Of a stretch of DNA of 64,000 bases, positions 44,070-54,479 are shown one piece after another. How positions within the stretch are numbered: the first letter of the stretch is position 1; each line of letters starts with the position of its first letter. Source of the DNA: Nitrospirota bacterium (GTDB lineage: Bacteria; Nitrospirota; Thermodesulfovibrionia; Thermodesulfovibrionales; Dissulfurispiraceae). The position numbers were made by a program, and so were the translations under genes. The notes under the pieces are model-generated. The model was not told where the DNA came from. It did not search any database and saw only the letters and a list, made by a program, of their open reading frames with translations. The DNA is taken from NCBI GenBank assembly GCA_040752355.1, contig JBFMHE010000011.1:50139-114138 (forward strand), given 5' to 3'.

Positions 44070-44876
44070 CTACCTTCCGCTGAATCTCCGCTGCCGCAGC
44101 GTCTCGTAAAATGCTACGGTCGCTGCCATGGCGACGTTAAGGCTTTCAGCCCGACCCGCAAGAGGGATGCTCATGAATCCGGCAGCGATCCTTCGCAGCG
44201 GCCCGCTCAGCCCATGCGCCTCGTTGCCGAGGGCGATGGCGACCGGGCGGCTCAGATCCGCCTCGTATATAGACCGTTCGGCACGACTATCGGTCCCCCA
44301 CAGGTGAATATCCCGTTCGGAGAGGAAGTCCCTCAGCTCATCGGGCGCGGCATGCACGACGGGAATAGTGAAGATGCTCCCTGCCGTGGCCCTCACTGCC
44401 TTGGGGCTGAAGGCGTTGCAGGTGCCGGGCATGACGACCACCGCATCGGCCCCTGCGGCATCGGCGCTCCGGATGATGGTCCCCAGGTTTCCCGGGTCCT
44501 GGATGCCGTCGCAGACGGCCAGGAAGGGCGCTGCTTTGAACTGCAGCCCCTCGAGACCGATCGCCGGCCACGAGACGACGGCTATGATGCCCTGGGGCGT
44601 CTCGGTATCCGAGAGCCGGGAGAACACCGCTCCGGAGAGCTCCACGAGAAGTGAAGCCTTCCGCTCCAGGAGATGCAGGAGGCGCTTACCCTCTTTTTTA
44701 GAGATAAACTCCGCGGTAAAAAAGACTCTTTTGAACGCCACTCCGGCAGCGAGTGCCGCCTCCACGAGGTGCGGGCCTTCGATGAGAAAGCCGGTGCTCC
44801 GGTCGGGACTGCTCTTGAGTTTCAGCGTCCCTTTTATGAGGGGATTCGAGGTGCTGGTGAGGGTGGTGTATTTCAC
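44070..44876 (-). CDS. TrmH/SpoU-family RNA methyltransferase
   Basis: SAM-dependent 2'-O-ribose methyltransferase of 268 residues. An N-terminal substrate-binding domain precedes the SPOUT domain with CDGIQDPGNLGTIIRSADAAG, VAIALGNEAHGLS and the knot-forming SLNVAMAATVAFYE. Target rRNA or tRNA position unknown. The start is GTG at 44876, forming a GTGA overlap with the M50 gene stop; an upstream extension of the frame is not needed. Confidence 0.9.
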   Translation of the reverse strand: MKYTTLTSTSNPLIKGTLKLKSSPDRSTGFLIEGPHLVEAALAAGVAFKRVFFTAEFISKKEGKRLLHLLERKASLLVELSGAVFSRLSDTETPQGIIAVVSWPAIGLEGLQFKAAPFLAVCDGIQDPGNLGTIIRSADAAGADAVVVMPGTCNAFSPKAVRATAGSIFTIPVVHAAPDELRDFLSERDIHLWGTDSRAERSIYEADLSRPVAIALGNEAHGLSGPLRRIAAGFMSIPLAGRAESLNVAMAATVAFYETLRQRRFSGR

Positions 44877-45730
44877 AGCGATAGCATGAACGGCGAGGGG
44901 ATAAAGGTGATAATGAATATGATAAGGGAGAGAAAGCCGATCGCCTGCCGCTTCGGATCGAGAGGCGCCTCCCAGTAAAGCACCGGGGGATGCTTGATGC
45001 CGAGGACCAGCATCAGCACCGCCCAGACGAGCCACCCCTCCCATCCGGAAGCGCCCAGAAGAGCTGAAATGCCGAGCACTGCCAGGAGGGCTACCAGCAC
45101 TATCGAGAGATACCGGTGCCGGTCTCCCAGGATCGCATAGGCGATATGGCCGCCGTCGAGCTGACCGATCGGGATGAGATTGAGAGAGGTCACGAAGAGT
45201 CCTATCCATCCGGCGAAAGCGACCGGATGGAGGAGGATATCGTGGTGAGCAGGCGCCGCGCCGAGGACGAGCTCCGCAAGGAAAGAGAAGAGGAGCGAAT
45301 CTCCCAGGGTCAACGCGCCCTCGGCTCCTGCCACGGGCACCACGTTTGACATGCTGAGCCCCGCGATGCAGGCAGCCACCGAGACCACGAAGCCCGCGAT
45401 CGGGCCCGACGCGCCGATGTCGATGAGCGCCTTTCTCGTGATGATAGGCGATTTCATTTTTATGAACGCGCCGAAGGTGCCGATTATCGAAGGCGCGGGG
45501 ATGAAGTACGGGAGCGTCGCCCGGGTATGATGCCGCTTCGAGGCGATATAATGCGAGAGCTCGTGGCAGAGCAGGATGGACATCAGCGTCCCCGCAAAAG
45601 GAAGCCCCTCGACAAGGCGGCCCGGTTCGCTGATGATATTGATCCCCTGCTGGAGCGCCCCGGCAGCGAGCGTGGTCAGGAAGGTCAGCGCAAACAGCAC
45701 CAGATGGAGCCAGGGGAGCTTTTTCTTCAT
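44873..45730 (-). CDS. M50-family site-2-type metalloprotease
   Basis: A 285-residue inner-membrane zinc protease with about six helices. HExxH zinc motif in LLCHELSHYIAS and the third ligand region NLIPIGQLDGGH are present. No PDZ domain, so it is not an RseP-type protein. Substrate unknown. Overlaps both rimO (4 bases) and the TrmH gene (GTGA). Confidence 0.92.
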   Translation of the reverse strand: MKKKLPWLHLVLFALTFLTTLAAGALQQGINIISEPGRLVEGLPFAGTLMSILLCHELSHYIASKRHHTRATLPYFIPAPSIIGTFGAFIKMKSPIITRKALIDIGASGPIAGFVVSVAACIAGLSMSNVVPVAGAEGALTLGDSLLFSFLAELVLGAAPAHHDILLHPVAFAGWIGLFVTSLNLIPIGQLDGGHIAYAILGDRHRYLSIVLVALLAVLGISALLGASGWEGWLVWAVLMLVLGIKHPPVLYWEAPLDPKRQAIGFLSLIIFIITFIPSPFMLSL

Positions 45731-47175
45731 TGCGGGGTGATGATCCTCAACTGCCCTTTCGGCGGTATGCGCTTCCGTGATGGTGCTTTTTCGTCAACGA
45801 TCGTTGCTTTCAGGTCATAGTCGAAGGCGCCGGTGATCTCGACCGGCGCCACCTCCCCGACCGTCAGTCCGGGCGCTTGGGCGTCTGCGGTCTCTATAAT
45901 CACCACGCCGTCGATCTCGGGGGCATGGGAATAGAGCCGGGCGATGATGACCGGCCCGTCGATCTCGTCGACGATCGCCGGGTACCGCCTGCCGACGAGC
46001 TCCTTGTTCTTCTCGAGCGAGATCAGCGCCTGCCGCTGCATGATCTCGTCGACCCGCCGCTGCTTCGTCTTCCCGGGGAGCTGCCCCTTGAGGGTTGCCG
46101 ACGGGGTCCCCTCCTCTTGCGAAAAGGGAAAGACGCCGAGCCGGTCGAAGCGTATCTCCTCTATGAAATCGATAAGACGGTTGAACTCGTCCTCGGTCTC
46201 GGAAGGGAAGCCGACGATGAAGGTGGTCCTCAGGGCGACCTCGGGGACCCTGCGCCGCAGGGTCCGTATCAGCTTGGTGTACTCTTTCCGGGTCCCCCTT
46301 CTTCCCATGAGCCTGAGGAGCCTGTCCTCCGAGTGCTGGAGCGGGATGTCGAGGTACTTCCGGATCTTATCCTCACCGGCAACGATATCGATAAGCTCAT
46401 CGGTGATTGCCGTCGGGTAGAGATAGAGCAGGCGGAGGTAAAAGTCCCCCTCGATGGCGGCCAGGTCCCGCAGCAGCGCTGCCAGGCCATAGTTTCCGTA
46501 TTCCTTGCCGTAACTGGTGATATCCTGGGCCACGAGGATCAGCTCGCGCACTCCCCGCGCCACATACTCCCGCGCCTCTTCCAGAATCGTCTCCCGGGGA
46601 ATGCTCCTGAATCTGCCCCTGATCGAGGGAATGACGCAGAACGTGCACCGTTTGTCGCACCCCTCGGCGATCTTCAGATAGGCGTACGAAGCGCGGGAGC
46701 CCGGGAGCGACGGTGCAGGGAGGTCGCTATGGCCTCCTCTGCGTCTCCCGGCTTCCGTGCTCCTGCCCTTCCGGGCTTCCGCCCTGATCTTCTCTTCAGC
46801 GCTGCTCCGCTTCTGCAGGTCCGCTCTCCTGCAGTAGTCGACGATCTTCCGCTCCTCGCCCACGCCCCAGAGCCCGTCGATTTCGGGGATCTCCTTCAGG
46901 AGCTCCTCGCGGTACCGCTGGCTGAGGCAGCCGAAGACGAGGAGCTTTCTCTCTTCGCCCTGCTGTCCCTTCTTTTCCTGCGAGAGCCGGAGGATCTCTT
47001 CGATCGACTCCTCTTTCGCATCCCTGATGAACCCGCAGGTGTTCACGAGCAGGATATCGGCATCGCCGCTCTCCTGGACCGGAACGAGCCCTTCATCGAG
47101 AAAGGCGCGCGCCAGGTGGTCGGAGTCCGCCTGGTTTTTGGGGCAGCCGAGCGTCGTTATATGCACCTTAATCAT
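45727..47175 (-). CDS. rimO: Ribosomal protein S12 methylthiotransferase RimO
   Basis: Radical-SAM enzyme that methylthiolates Asp88 of S12. The 482-residue protein has an N-terminal UPF0004 domain with auxiliary-cluster cysteines (TLGCPKNQ, NTCGFI, FGCLSQ), a radical-SAM CxxxCxxC motif in CDKRCTFC, and a TRAM domain at the C terminus. A basic insertion at about 130-155 precedes the radical-SAM core. It overlaps the DUF2062 gene by eight bases. Confidence 0.95.
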   Translation of the reverse strand: MIKVHITTLGCPKNQADSDHLARAFLDEGLVPVQESGDADILLVNTCGFIRDAKEESIEEILRLSQEKKGQQGEERKLLVFGCLSQRYREELLKEIPEIDGLWGVGEERKIVDYCRRADLQKRSSAEEKIRAEARKGRSTEAGRRRGGHSDLPAPSLPGSRASYAYLKIAEGCDKRCTFCVIPSIRGRFRSIPRETILEEAREYVARGVRELILVAQDITSYGKEYGNYGLAALLRDLAAIEGDFYLRLLYLYPTAITDELIDIVAGEDKIRKYLDIPLQHSEDRLLRLMGRRGTRKEYTKLIRTLRRRVPEVALRTTFIVGFPSETEDEFNRLIDFIEEIRFDRLGVFPFSQEEGTPSATLKGQLPGKTKQRRVDEIMQRQALISLEKNKELVGRRYPAIVDEIDGPVIIARLYSHAPEIDGVVIIETADAQAPGLTVGEVAPVEITGAFDYDLKATIVDEKAPSRKRIPPKGQLRIITPQ

Positions 47176-47599
47176 GCCGCTCCCTCCGCACCGCCCGGTA
47201 GACGATCACGTAGCTCGCGGCAGCGGACAGCAGGCCCACCAGGGTGGTGCCGAGGATAAAGGGCCAGAGGAGCGGCCTCATCTCTCCGAGGAGCGCGGAA
47301 ACGCTCACCTGGTTCCAATCGACCTTCGGGAGTATCCTCTCTATGCCGAGCATCTGCGCCCCTACCCAGGTCGAAAACGTGTAGATGGGGATGATCGTCC
47401 AGGGGTTGGTGATGTAGACGCCGACGATGGTGACGAACTTGTTCAGCCTGAAAATCCACGCCGCAATGATCCCGAGCACGGTATGCAGCCCCAGGACGGG
47501 CGACATGCCGATAAAGACGCCGGCTGCAAACGAGAGGGCGACCTTTCTCGGTGAATCCTTTACCTTGACAATGGAACTGAGCTTCTCACGAATCGGCAA
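47168..47599 (-). CDS. DUF2062-family membrane protein
   Basis: A 143-residue protein with two to three membrane helices and the family features SPRKVALSFAAGVFIGMSP and NPWTIIPIYTFSTWVG. Function unknown. It overlaps thiL by 14 bases and rimO by eight, so it is translated within a single packed message. Confidence 0.85.
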   Translation of the reverse strand: MPIREKLSSIVKVKDSPRKVALSFAAGVFIGMSPVLGLHTVLGIIAAWIFRLNKFVTIVGVYITNPWTIIPIYTFSTWVGAQMLGIERILPKVDWNQVSVSALLGEMRPLLWPFILGTTLVGLLSAAASYVIVYRAVRRERHD

Positions 47600-48644
47600 A
47601 ATGCTGATACCCCTCTATCTTCAGCTCGGATGCCCTTCCGCCGGCATCGACGAGCGTTCTCTCGTTCCCGGTAATCTCACCGATGCAGATCGCATCGATC
47701 GCCTCATCCGCCGCTTCCGGCGACGCGGTAAACAGCAGCTCGTAATCTTCGCCGCCGGCCGTCGCGCAGGCGAACGGGTCGAGCCCGAGGAGCCCCGCGG
47801 CATACCGTACTGCATCCGAGACCGGTATCCGGTCGCGGTAAACCCTGGCGCCGACCCCGCTGGCGTCACAGAGCCTGCCGAGGTCGATGAACAGGCCGTC
47901 GCTCACATCGAGCATCGCGGTCACCAGCCCGCGGAAAGGCCGCGCGTCCCTCGCCACCGGCATGAGATGCCGTCTGAGCAGCGGCGCAATGCGCTCGCCC
48001 GGAAGCGTCACCTGCCGGTCGTTCTGCTGCAGCGAAAGAGCGGGGAGCCCCTCCCGCTCCCTGAACCGCCATCCCTTGACAAGGGCCCTCGATTCAGGGG
48101 CGAGCCTCGTGAGCAGGGCGAGACCGCAGGCCGCGTCACCCGTCGCTGCGGTGACATAGATTTTATCTCCCGGGGAAGCGCCCGCCCTCGTGACCGGCCT
48201 CTCCCCGCTGCCGATCACGGTCGCGGAGAGCGCCATATCGTGCAGGGTCGCCGAAAGATCGCCTCCCAGCAGCGCCACACCGTACAACGTCATCGCCTCG
48301 GCAATGCCCTCGTAGAGCTCCCAGAAAAACGCCTCGTCGGCATCTTCCTTTACGGCGATGTTCAGGAAGAGATACCGCGGCGCTCCCCCCATTGCCATGA
48401 TATCGCTGACGTTCACCGACACCAGCTTGAAGCCGAGGTGAAAGGGCGCACAATACCCGAGGTCGAAGTGGACGCCCTCGGTCATCATATCGGTGGTGAT
48501 CATGAGGTCTTCTCTTCCGGGAGCGATGACCGCAGCGTCATCGCCGATGCCGACGATGACGCTGCGGTCCTGGTGCGATGCGCGGCTAAACTTTTTTTGG
48601 AGTTCTCTGAGAAGAGCGAGCTCTCCTACCTGCCGGAGTTGCAT
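47586..48644 (-). CDS. thiL: Thiamine-monophosphate kinase ThiL
   Basis: ATP-dependent kinase making thiamine diphosphate. The 352-residue protein has the PurM-like domain signatures [35 protein letters not shown] and [13 protein letters not shown] 48644 lies inside the lon coding region (59-base overlap in another frame). The alternative upstream ATG at 48680 adds residues not typical of ThiL. Confidence 0.92.
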   Translation of the reverse strand: MQLRQVGELALLRELQKKFSRASHQDRSVIVGIGDDAAVIAPGREDLMITTDMMTEGVHFDLGYCAPFHLGFKLVSVNVSDIMAMGGAPRYLFLNIAVKEDADEAFFWELYEGIAEAMTLYGVALLGGDLSATLHDMALSATVIGSGERPVTRAGASPGDKIYVTAATGDAACGLALLTRLAPESRALVKGWRFREREGLPALSLQQNDRQVTLPGERIAPLLRRHLMPVARDARPFRGLVTAMLDVSDGLFIDLGRLCDASGVGARVYRDRIPVSDAVRYAAGLLGLDPFACATAGGEDYELLFTASPEAADEAIDAICIGEITGNERTLVDAGGRASELKIEGYQHFADS

Positions 48645-51150
48645 GGCTGCCCTTTGGCCCTTTCGCACTGCCCGAGTCATTCCGTCCGGCGCCGCTCTTC
48701 GCGCGCGTACGGCTCGATGCCTTCTTAGCAGCGCCCGCGGAAGCCGTGGCGGTTGCGGGTTTCCGTTCTCTCTCTGCCTGCTTCCCGATGCCCGGGATCG
48801 CCTTCCTCAGCACCTCGTCCATCGTATCGACCAGGATGAAGTTCATGCCTTCCTTGACATACTTGGGCAGCTCGTCCAGATCCTTCTTGTTCCGCCGCGG
48901 CGCGATCACGGTGGTGACCTTCATCCGCTTGGCGGCGAGCGTCTTCTCCTTGAGCCCGCCGATGGGGAGCACCCTGCCGCGGAGGGTCACCTCGCCGGTC
49001 ATCGCCACATCCTTCCGCACCGGCTTGCCGGTCAGGGCGGAGGCGATCGCCGTAGCCATGGTGATTCCCGCGGAGGGGCCGTCCTTGGGGATGGCGCCGG
49101 CAGGGACATGGATATGCAGGTCGACCTTCGAGAAGAGGTCCTCGCTTATGCCGAGGTCGCCGCCCTTCGAGCGCACGTAGCTCAGCGCGGCCTGGGCGGA
49201 CTCCTTCATAACATCCCCCAGCTGTCCTGTCAGGGTGAGGCTCCCTTTGCCCTTCATCATCGTCGCCTCGACATAGATGACGTCGCCCCCCGCCTCGGTC
49301 CAGGCGAGGCCGGTCGCGACGCCGACCTCGTTCGTCTTCATCTCCTCTTCGGGGAGAAAGCGCGGGGCGCCGAGGAATTTGTCGATAGTGTCTCCCGTCA
49401 CCTCGAAGCTCTTCGCCTTCTCCTCGGCTATCTGCTTCGCCACTTTCCTGCAGAGGTTGGCGATCTCGCGCTCGAGGTTCCTGACGCCCGCCTCCCGGGT
49501 ATAGTGCGTGATGATCTGCCGGACTGCGGAGTCCTGGACCTTCAGCACCTTTGCCGTAATGCCGTGCTCCTCGAGCTGCTTCGGCAGGAGATACCGCTTG
49601 GCGATCTGGAGCTTCTCCTCTTCCGTATACCCGGACAGATAGAGAATCTCCATACGGTCCCTCAGGGGGCCGGGGATCGGGTCGGCGAGGTTTCCCGTCG
49701 TAATGAACATGACGTTCGAAAGATCGAAAGGCACCGCCAGGTAGTGGTCCATGAACGAGTTGTTCTGCTCCGGGTCGAGCACCTCGAGCAGCGCCGAAGA
49801 CGGGTCGCCCCTGAAATCCATGCCGAGCTTGTCGATCTCGTCGAGCATGAAGACGGGGTTGTTCGATCCGGCCTGGCGTATGCCCTGGATGATCCTTCCG
49901 GGGAGCGCCCCGACATAGGTCCGCCGGTGTCCGCGTATCTCCGCCTCGTCGCGCACGCCGCCGAGCGACATCCGGACGAACTCCCTGCCGAGGGCGCGCG
50001 CGATCGAGCGGCCGAGCGAGGTCTTGCCGACGCCGGGAGGCCCTATGAAGCAGAGGATCGGCCCTTTCATCTTTTCCTTCAGCTTTCGCACGCTGAGGTA
50101 CTCGAGGATGCGCTCCTTGATCTTCTCGAGATCGTAGTGGTCCTCGTCGAGGATCTTTTCCGCCCTCTTGATGTCGAGCTGATCCTTGGTGCTCTTCGAC
50201 CAGGGGAGCTCGGTCAGCCATTCGAGGTAGGTGCGGATAGTGCCGGCCTCCGCGCTGTCGGGATGCATCTTCTCGATGCGCCGCAGCTGTTTCTCGGCCT
50301 CTTTGAGGACCTTCTCGGGCATCTTCGCTTCCTCGATCTTCCTCCGCATCTCCCTGACCTCTTCGCCGCGCTCGTCGATGTCCCCGAGCTCCCGCTGTAT
50401 CGCCTTCAGCTGCTCCCTGAGGAAGTACTCGCGCTGCGTCTTGTCGATCTCTCCCCGCGCTTCGGTCTGGATCTTCTGCTGGATCGTGAGCAGCTGCACC
50501 TCGCGGCTCAGCACCTCGCCGATCCGCCTCAGGCGCTCGAGGGGGTCGGTCATCTCGAGTATCTCCTGGGCCTGCTCGGTCTTCAGGCCGAGGTTGGCGG
50601 TGATGAGGTCGGCCAGACGGCCCGGCTCTTCTATATTCTCGATCACCACCATGACGTCGGGCAGGATCGTCTTGCCGAGCGAGACGACCTTGTCCATCTG
50701 CTCCTTCACGTTCCGGATCAGCGCCTCGGTCTCGAGCGACGGCTCGGCAGGCTTCTCCTCGACCACCTTCTCGATATCGGCAACAAAGAAAGGCTCATCC
50801 TGCGAAAACCTCGTCACCCGCGCCTTGCTCAATCCCTGCACCAGGATCTTTACCCGTCCGTCGGGGAGCTTCAGCATCCGCATGATCATGCAGACCGTGC
50901 CGACGTGGTAAAGGTCCTCGGTCTTCGGCGTCTCGACATTCAGGTCCTTCTGGGCCAGGAGCAGCACCATCCTGTTGGTATTCAAGGCATGGTCGATCGC
51001 CCGTATGGACACATCCCGTCCGACGAACAGGGGGAGAATCATATAGGGGAATATCACGATATCCCTCACCGGCAGCACCGGTACGGAGTCCGGAATCTCG
51101 ACCTCTTTCACTTCTTCTTTTACGCCTTCTTTATCGGCAATCTCTGTCAT
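48586..51150 (-). CDS. lon: ATP-dependent protease Lon
   Basis: An 854-residue AAA+ protease: N-terminal substrate-binding domain ([13 protein letters not shown]), Walker [14 protein letters not shown], Walker [12 protein letters not shown], and a protease domain with catalytic Ser in KDGPSAG and Lys in GGLKEKTLA. The last 55 or so residues are an unusual basic Ser/Arg/Lys/Ala-rich tail that overlaps thiL. Lies 75 bases downstream of the Hsp20 gene, consistent with a shared quality-control unit. Confidence 0.96.
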   Translation of the reverse strand: MTEIADKEGVKEEVKEVEIPDSVPVLPVRDIVIFPYMILPLFVGRDVSIRAIDHALNTNRMVLLLAQKDLNVETPKTEDLYHVGTVCMIMRMLKLPDGRVKILVQGLSKARVTRFSQDEPFFVADIEKVVEEKPAEPSLETEALIRNVKEQMDKVVSLGKTILPDVMVVIENIEEPGRLADLITANLGLKTEQAQEILEMTDPLERLRRIGEVLSREVQLLTIQQKIQTEARGEIDKTQREYFLREQLKAIQRELGDIDERGEEVREMRRKIEEAKMPEKVLKEAEKQLRRIEKMHPDSAEAGTIRTYLEWLTELPWSKSTKDQLDIKRAEKILDEDHYDLEKIKERILEYLSVRKLKEKMKGPILCFIGPPGVGKTSLGRSIARALGREFVRMSLGGVRDEAEIRGHRRTYVGALPGRIIQGIRQAGSNNPVFMLDEIDKLGMDFRGDPSSALLEVLDPEQNNSFMDHYLAVPFDLSNVMFITTGNLADPIPGPLRDRMEILYLSGYTEEEKLQIAKRYLLPKQLEEHGITAKVLKVQDSAVRQIITHYTREAGVRNLEREIANLCRKVAKQIAEEKAKSFEVTGDTIDKFLGAPRFLPEEEMKTNEVGVATGLAWTEAGGDVIYVEATMMKGKGSLTLTGQLGDVMKESAQAALSYVRSKGGDLGISEDLFSKVDLHIHVPAGAIPKDGPSAGITMATAIASALTGKPVRKDVAMTGEVTLRGRVLPIGGLKEKTLAAKRMKVTTVIAPRRNKKDLDELPKYVKEGMNFILVDTMDEVLRKAIPGIGKQAERERKPATATASAGAAKKASSRTRAKSGAGRNDSGSAKGPKGSHATPAGRRARSSQRTPKKV

Positions 51151-51225
51151 GTAGTAAGCCCTCCCTCTCTCTCTCTCTGCGCCGTCTCCTGCCCCTGATC
51201 AGGAATTCTTCGTGTCCGGAACCGC

Positions 51226-51597
51226 TCATCGCCTCTGGATCGCGATGGTAATGGTCCTGCTCTTCACCTTCGGAAACGTGACGGTCACCACGCCGTGAGC
51301 ATACGTCGCTTCGGCCGCCGCCGTATTCACCGGCACCGGGATCCTGACGACACGCCTGAACCCTTTTACATTCCGCTCCATGCATATATAATTGACCCTC
51401 GACGCATCCTTCAGCGACCGCCGCAGCGCCTCGATGACGAGCAGGTCCCCGACGACCGTGATCGACACCTCGTCGAGGCTCATTCCCGGGAGATCGATCT
51501 CGAAGACGAAGTCGTCCTCGGTCTCGTAGGAGTCGATCAGCGGCCAGGCGGTGGTCTCCACCCGGTACGAAAACAGTTCCTTCACCCTGTTCCTCAC
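51226..51597 (-). CDS. Hsp20-like small heat-shock protein
   Basis: A 123-residue alpha-crystallin-domain protein: WPLIDSYETEDDFVFEIDLP, LDEVSITVVGDLLVIEA and YAHGVVTVTFPK. It is distinct from the Hsp20 at 22.2 kb, and the RNVKGFRRVVRIP loop resembles divergent members. It sits seven bases after galU and directly before lon, fitting a protein-quality-control operon. Confidence 0.85.
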   Translation of the reverse strand: MRNRVKELFSYRVETTAWPLIDSYETEDDFVFEIDLPGMSLDEVSITVVGDLLVIEALRRSLKDASRVNYICMERNVKGFRRVVRIPVPVNTAAAEATYAHGVVTVTFPKVKSRTITIAIQRR

Positions 51598-51603
51598 AAC
51601 ATC

Positions 51604-52491
51604 TTACGCCACGTCCTTGATCGTGCGGATCTTCAACCGGTCGAGGAGGAAGGTACGGAAGTCTTCCGCGAACTCTTCATTCCGCAAGGCGAAATCGACC
51701 GTTGCCTTCAGGTAGCCCAGCTTGTCGCCCGCATCGTAGCGGTTCCCTTTTATAAGATACCCGTAAATAACCCGCCGGTTCAACAGCTCCCGGAGCGCGT
51801 CGGTCAGCTGGATCTCGCCCCCTGCCCCGGGCTTCTGTTTCTCGAGAATATCGAAGATGTCCGGCGTCAGTATATATCTTCCTATTATAGCAAGATTCGA
51901 AGGCGCCTCTTCGGCCTTCGGCTTTTCGACGAGATTCTTGATCCGGTAGACATCGCCGTCCAGAACGCCGTCGATAACGCCATAGCGGGAGACCTCCGCC
52001 CGCGGGACCTCCTCCAGGGCGATGACCGGGCACTTCAGCTCCTCGTACACCCTGATCATCTCCCGCAGGAGAAAATAGTCGGGATCGACGACGTCATCGC
52101 TCAGGATGACCGCGAAGGGCTCCTCCTTGACGAAGGGCTGCGCACAGAGGATCGCGTGGCCCAGCCCGAGGGCGACCCTCTGGCGGATATAGGCGAAATT
52201 GATCTCGTTCAGCTTGTTGATCTCCTCGAGGATCTTCTTCTTCCCGGCTATGCGCAGCTTTTCCTCGAGCTCGAAGGCGGAATCGAAGTGGTCCTCGATC
52301 GCCCGTTTGTGCTTCCCGGTAATGACGATGAGCTCCTCGATGCCGCAGGAGATCGCCTCCTCTACCGCATACTGGATCAGCGGCTTGTCGACGATGGGCA
52401 TCATCTCCTTCGGCGACGCCTTCGTCGCCGGCAAAAACCGCGTGCCCAGACCCGCAGCGGGAAAGATAGCCTTTTTGATCGTTCGTTTCAT
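51604..52491 (-). CDS. galU: UTP--glucose-1-phosphate uridylyltransferase GalU
   Basis: Makes UDP-glucose. The 295-residue protein begins KKAIFPAAGLGTRFLPATKA, followed by MPIVDKPLIQYAVEEAI, LGHAILCAQPF and LSDDVVDPDYF, typical of GalU. Full length. First gene of the packed run that continues with hsp20 and lon. Confidence 0.95.
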   Translation of the reverse strand: MKRTIKKAIFPAAGLGTRFLPATKASPKEMMPIVDKPLIQYAVEEAISCGIEELIVITGKHKRAIEDHFDSAFELEEKLRIAGKKKILEEINKLNEINFAYIRQRVALGLGHAILCAQPFVKEEPFAVILSDDVVDPDYFLLREMIRVYEELKCPVIALEEVPRAEVSRYGVIDGVLDGDVYRIKNLVEKPKAEEAPSNLAIIGRYILTPDIFDILEKQKPGAGGEIQLTDALRELLNRRVIYGYLIKGNRYDAGDKLGYLKATVDFALRNEEFAEDFRTFLLDRLKIRTIKDVA

Positions 52492-52528
52492 TGTGACACC
52501 TCACTGTTGCATTGTTCGTGAGCGTGAC

Positions 52529-52616
52529 TGGTGCCGGAGACGAGACTCGAACTCGTACGAAACTCGGTTTCGAGGGATTTTAAGTCCCTTGCGTCTGCCA
52601 ATTCCGCCACTCCGGC
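52529..52616 (-). tRNA. tRNA-Leu(UAA)
   Basis: Full cloverleaf on the minus strand: acceptor GCCGGAG/CTCCGGC, D-arm region TGGCGGAATTGGCAGACGC and an anticodon stem AGGGA/TCCCT with loop CTTAAAA (anticodon TAA). A long variable arm typical of leucine tRNA and a T-arm with TTCGAGTC follow. The 3' CCA is encoded (52529-52531). Confidence 0.96.
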
Positions 52617-52673
52617 AGCGTGCTGGACTCGACACGACAGTCGTGCAGAGCAAAAAAACGATGTTACATAAAT

Positions 52674-52702
52674 AAGATACTAGAAAACAAAGGAAAGTGC
52701 AA
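52674..52702 (-). promoter_or_regulatory. Promoter of tRNA-Leu
   Basis: Minus-strand TTGCAC (52697-52702), 17-base spacer, TATCTT (52674-52679). Confidence 0.6.
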
Positions 52703-52761
52703 CTTGGGCCGGAGCATTCTGGCCTGGTGTATCTGGTATGATATAAGCTACTCGGGGCCGG

Positions 52762-52770
52762 TGGTATAAT
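52762..52770 (+). promoter_or_regulatory. Extended -10 promoter for tldD
   Basis: TGGTATAAT (TG plus perfect TATAAT), about 105 bases upstream of tldD; no clear -35. Confidence 0.5.
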
Positions 52771-52876
52771 TTAAAAAAAGCGATGCGAGGGGGTCCGTAC
52801 ACTGCCCCTGCGCAGTACGGACGAGTCCGGGAGAGAAGGAAACGCCGGGTGAGAAGGATATGCCGGGGAGGAACGC

Positions 52877-54265
52877 ATGATGAATGATGAGCTCTTGCAG
52901 CGTCTGCTGCAGCGGACCCTGTCGAACGGCGGCGCGTATGCAGATATCTTCGTCGAGCGCCGCCTGACGACCGCCGTACAGATGGAAGACAACAGGATCG
53001 AGAGGGTCTTGAGCGGCTCTCTCGCCGGCGTCGGCATACGGCTCATCCATGAGGGGAAAACGGCGTACGCCTACAGCAATGATTTCTCCGAGAGCAACCT
53101 CCTCGCGGTTGCCGAAACCGTCAGCAAGGCGGCTACCCTCCCCTCGGGAGCGCCGGCCGTCGACCTGAAGCGGCGCTACCCGGAGGTCTCCTTCACTATC
53201 GCGATGCCGCCGGAGGCCGTTCCGCTCGCTGACAAGGTCGCCCTGGTCAGCGCGGCAAACGAAGCGGCGCGGTCCGTCGATCAGAGGATCAGGCAGGTTA
53301 CCGTCCTCTACCGCGATTCGGTACAGAGCGTCACGATCGCCGCCTCCGACGGCACGGTCGCCGAGGACAACCGGGTGCATACCATGGGCATCGTGCAGGT
53401 CGTGGCTGCGGACGGGGCGCGCATCCAGACAGGGTACGAGCCGCTCGGCGGCCATATCGGCTATGAGCTGTTCGAGGGGCACGCCCTGGAACAGGCGGCG
53501 GTCAAAGCCGCGCGGCGTGCGGTGCTCATGCTCACCGCGCGAAGGGCGCCGGGAGGAAGGATGCCGGTCATCATCTCCTCCGAAGCAGGAGGGACCATGA
53601 TCCACGAGGCTATAGGCCACGGCCTCGAGGCGGACCTGGCGCAGCGGGGGCTGTCGGTGTATTCCGGGAAGCTCGGCCAGAGGGTCGCGTCGCCGGTGAT
53701 TACCGTACTCGATGACGCCACCCTCCCCAACAAGCGCGGCTCCTTCCGCTTCGACGATGAAGGGACGCCGGCGCAGAGGAATGTCCTCGTAAAGGAGGGG
53801 GTGCTCAAGCAGTTCATGTACGATCGCGCCACGGCGGCGGTCGACGGTACGGTATCCACGGGAAACGGCAGGAGGGAGTCCTATGAGCACAAGCCCATTC
53901 CCCGGATGACCAACACCTATATCGCCTCCGGCGCCGTGTCGCCGGAGGAGGTCATCAGGTCGGTCCCCCGCGGGCTCCTGGTGAAGAAGATGGGGGGCGG
54001 CCAGGTCAATACCGTGACCGGTGATTTCGTCTTCGACGTACAGGAGGGATATCTCATCGAGAACGGCGCAGCCCTCGAACCCGTGCGCGGCGCGACGCTG
54101 ACGGGGAGCGGCCCCGCAGTGCTGCAGTCCATCGATATGGTCGCCTCGGACCTGGGCTTCTCGATAGGCACCTGCGGCAAGGATTCACAGGGAGCCCCGG
54201 TGTCCGACGCCATGCCGACCTTGCGGATACCGGAGATGGTAGTGGGAGGGGAAGTCAGGGAGTGA
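52877..54265 (+). CDS. tldD: TldD-family metalloprotease
   Basis: A 462-residue protein of the TldD/PmbA family. The zinc motif HExxxH is seen in HEAIGHGLEADLAQRG, and the GGGQVNTVTGDF region and a C-terminal VGGEV are conserved. TldD with TldE (PmbA) trims peptides, including modified peptides; the partner is not in the window. GGGGAGG five bases before the ATG. Monocistronic. Confidence 0.92.
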   Translation: MMNDELLQRLLQRTLSNGGAYADIFVERRLTTAVQMEDNRIERVLSGSLAGVGIRLIHEGKTAYAYSNDFSESNLLAVAETVSKAATLPSGAPAVDLKRRYPEVSFTIAMPPEAVPLADKVALVSAANEAARSVDQRIRQVTVLYRDSVQSVTIAASDGTVAEDNRVHTMGIVQVVAADGARIQTGYEPLGGHIGYELFEGHALEQAAVKAARRAVLMLTARRAPGGRMPVIISSEAGGTMIHEAIGHGLEADLAQRGLSVYSGKLGQRVASPVITVLDDATLPNKRGSFRFDDEGTPAQRNVLVKEGVLKQFMYDRATAAVDGTVSTGNGRRESYEHKPIPRMTNTYIASGAVSPEEVIRSVPRGLLVKKMGGGQVNTVTGDFVFDVQEGYLIENGAALEPVRGATLTGSGPAVLQSIDMVASDLGFSIGTCGKDSQGAPVSDAMPTLRIPEMVVGGEVRE

Positions 54266-54449
54266 GCTGCTCAGCTCCAACCACGAGCGCCTCCCCGCAG
54301 GACAGGCGTGTTTTCAAAGACACTTTTGCTCGAAACTCAGCTATTCGTTCTTCGGGCTTATCGCTTCGGGTGTAGCAAATATCACACAACCTCGCAATTA
54401 AACAACACCCCTCCCTGGAGACGTCATTGTTTTATCGCAGCTTTTAAAG

Positions 54450-54458
54450 TGGTATTCT
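54450..54458 (+). promoter_or_regulatory. Extended -10 for lpxC
   Basis: TGGTATTCT, about 22 bases ahead of the lpxC ATG; the -35 region is poor. Confidence 0.4.
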
Positions 54459-54479
54459 TTTTGCATTAGCGATGCTGTC

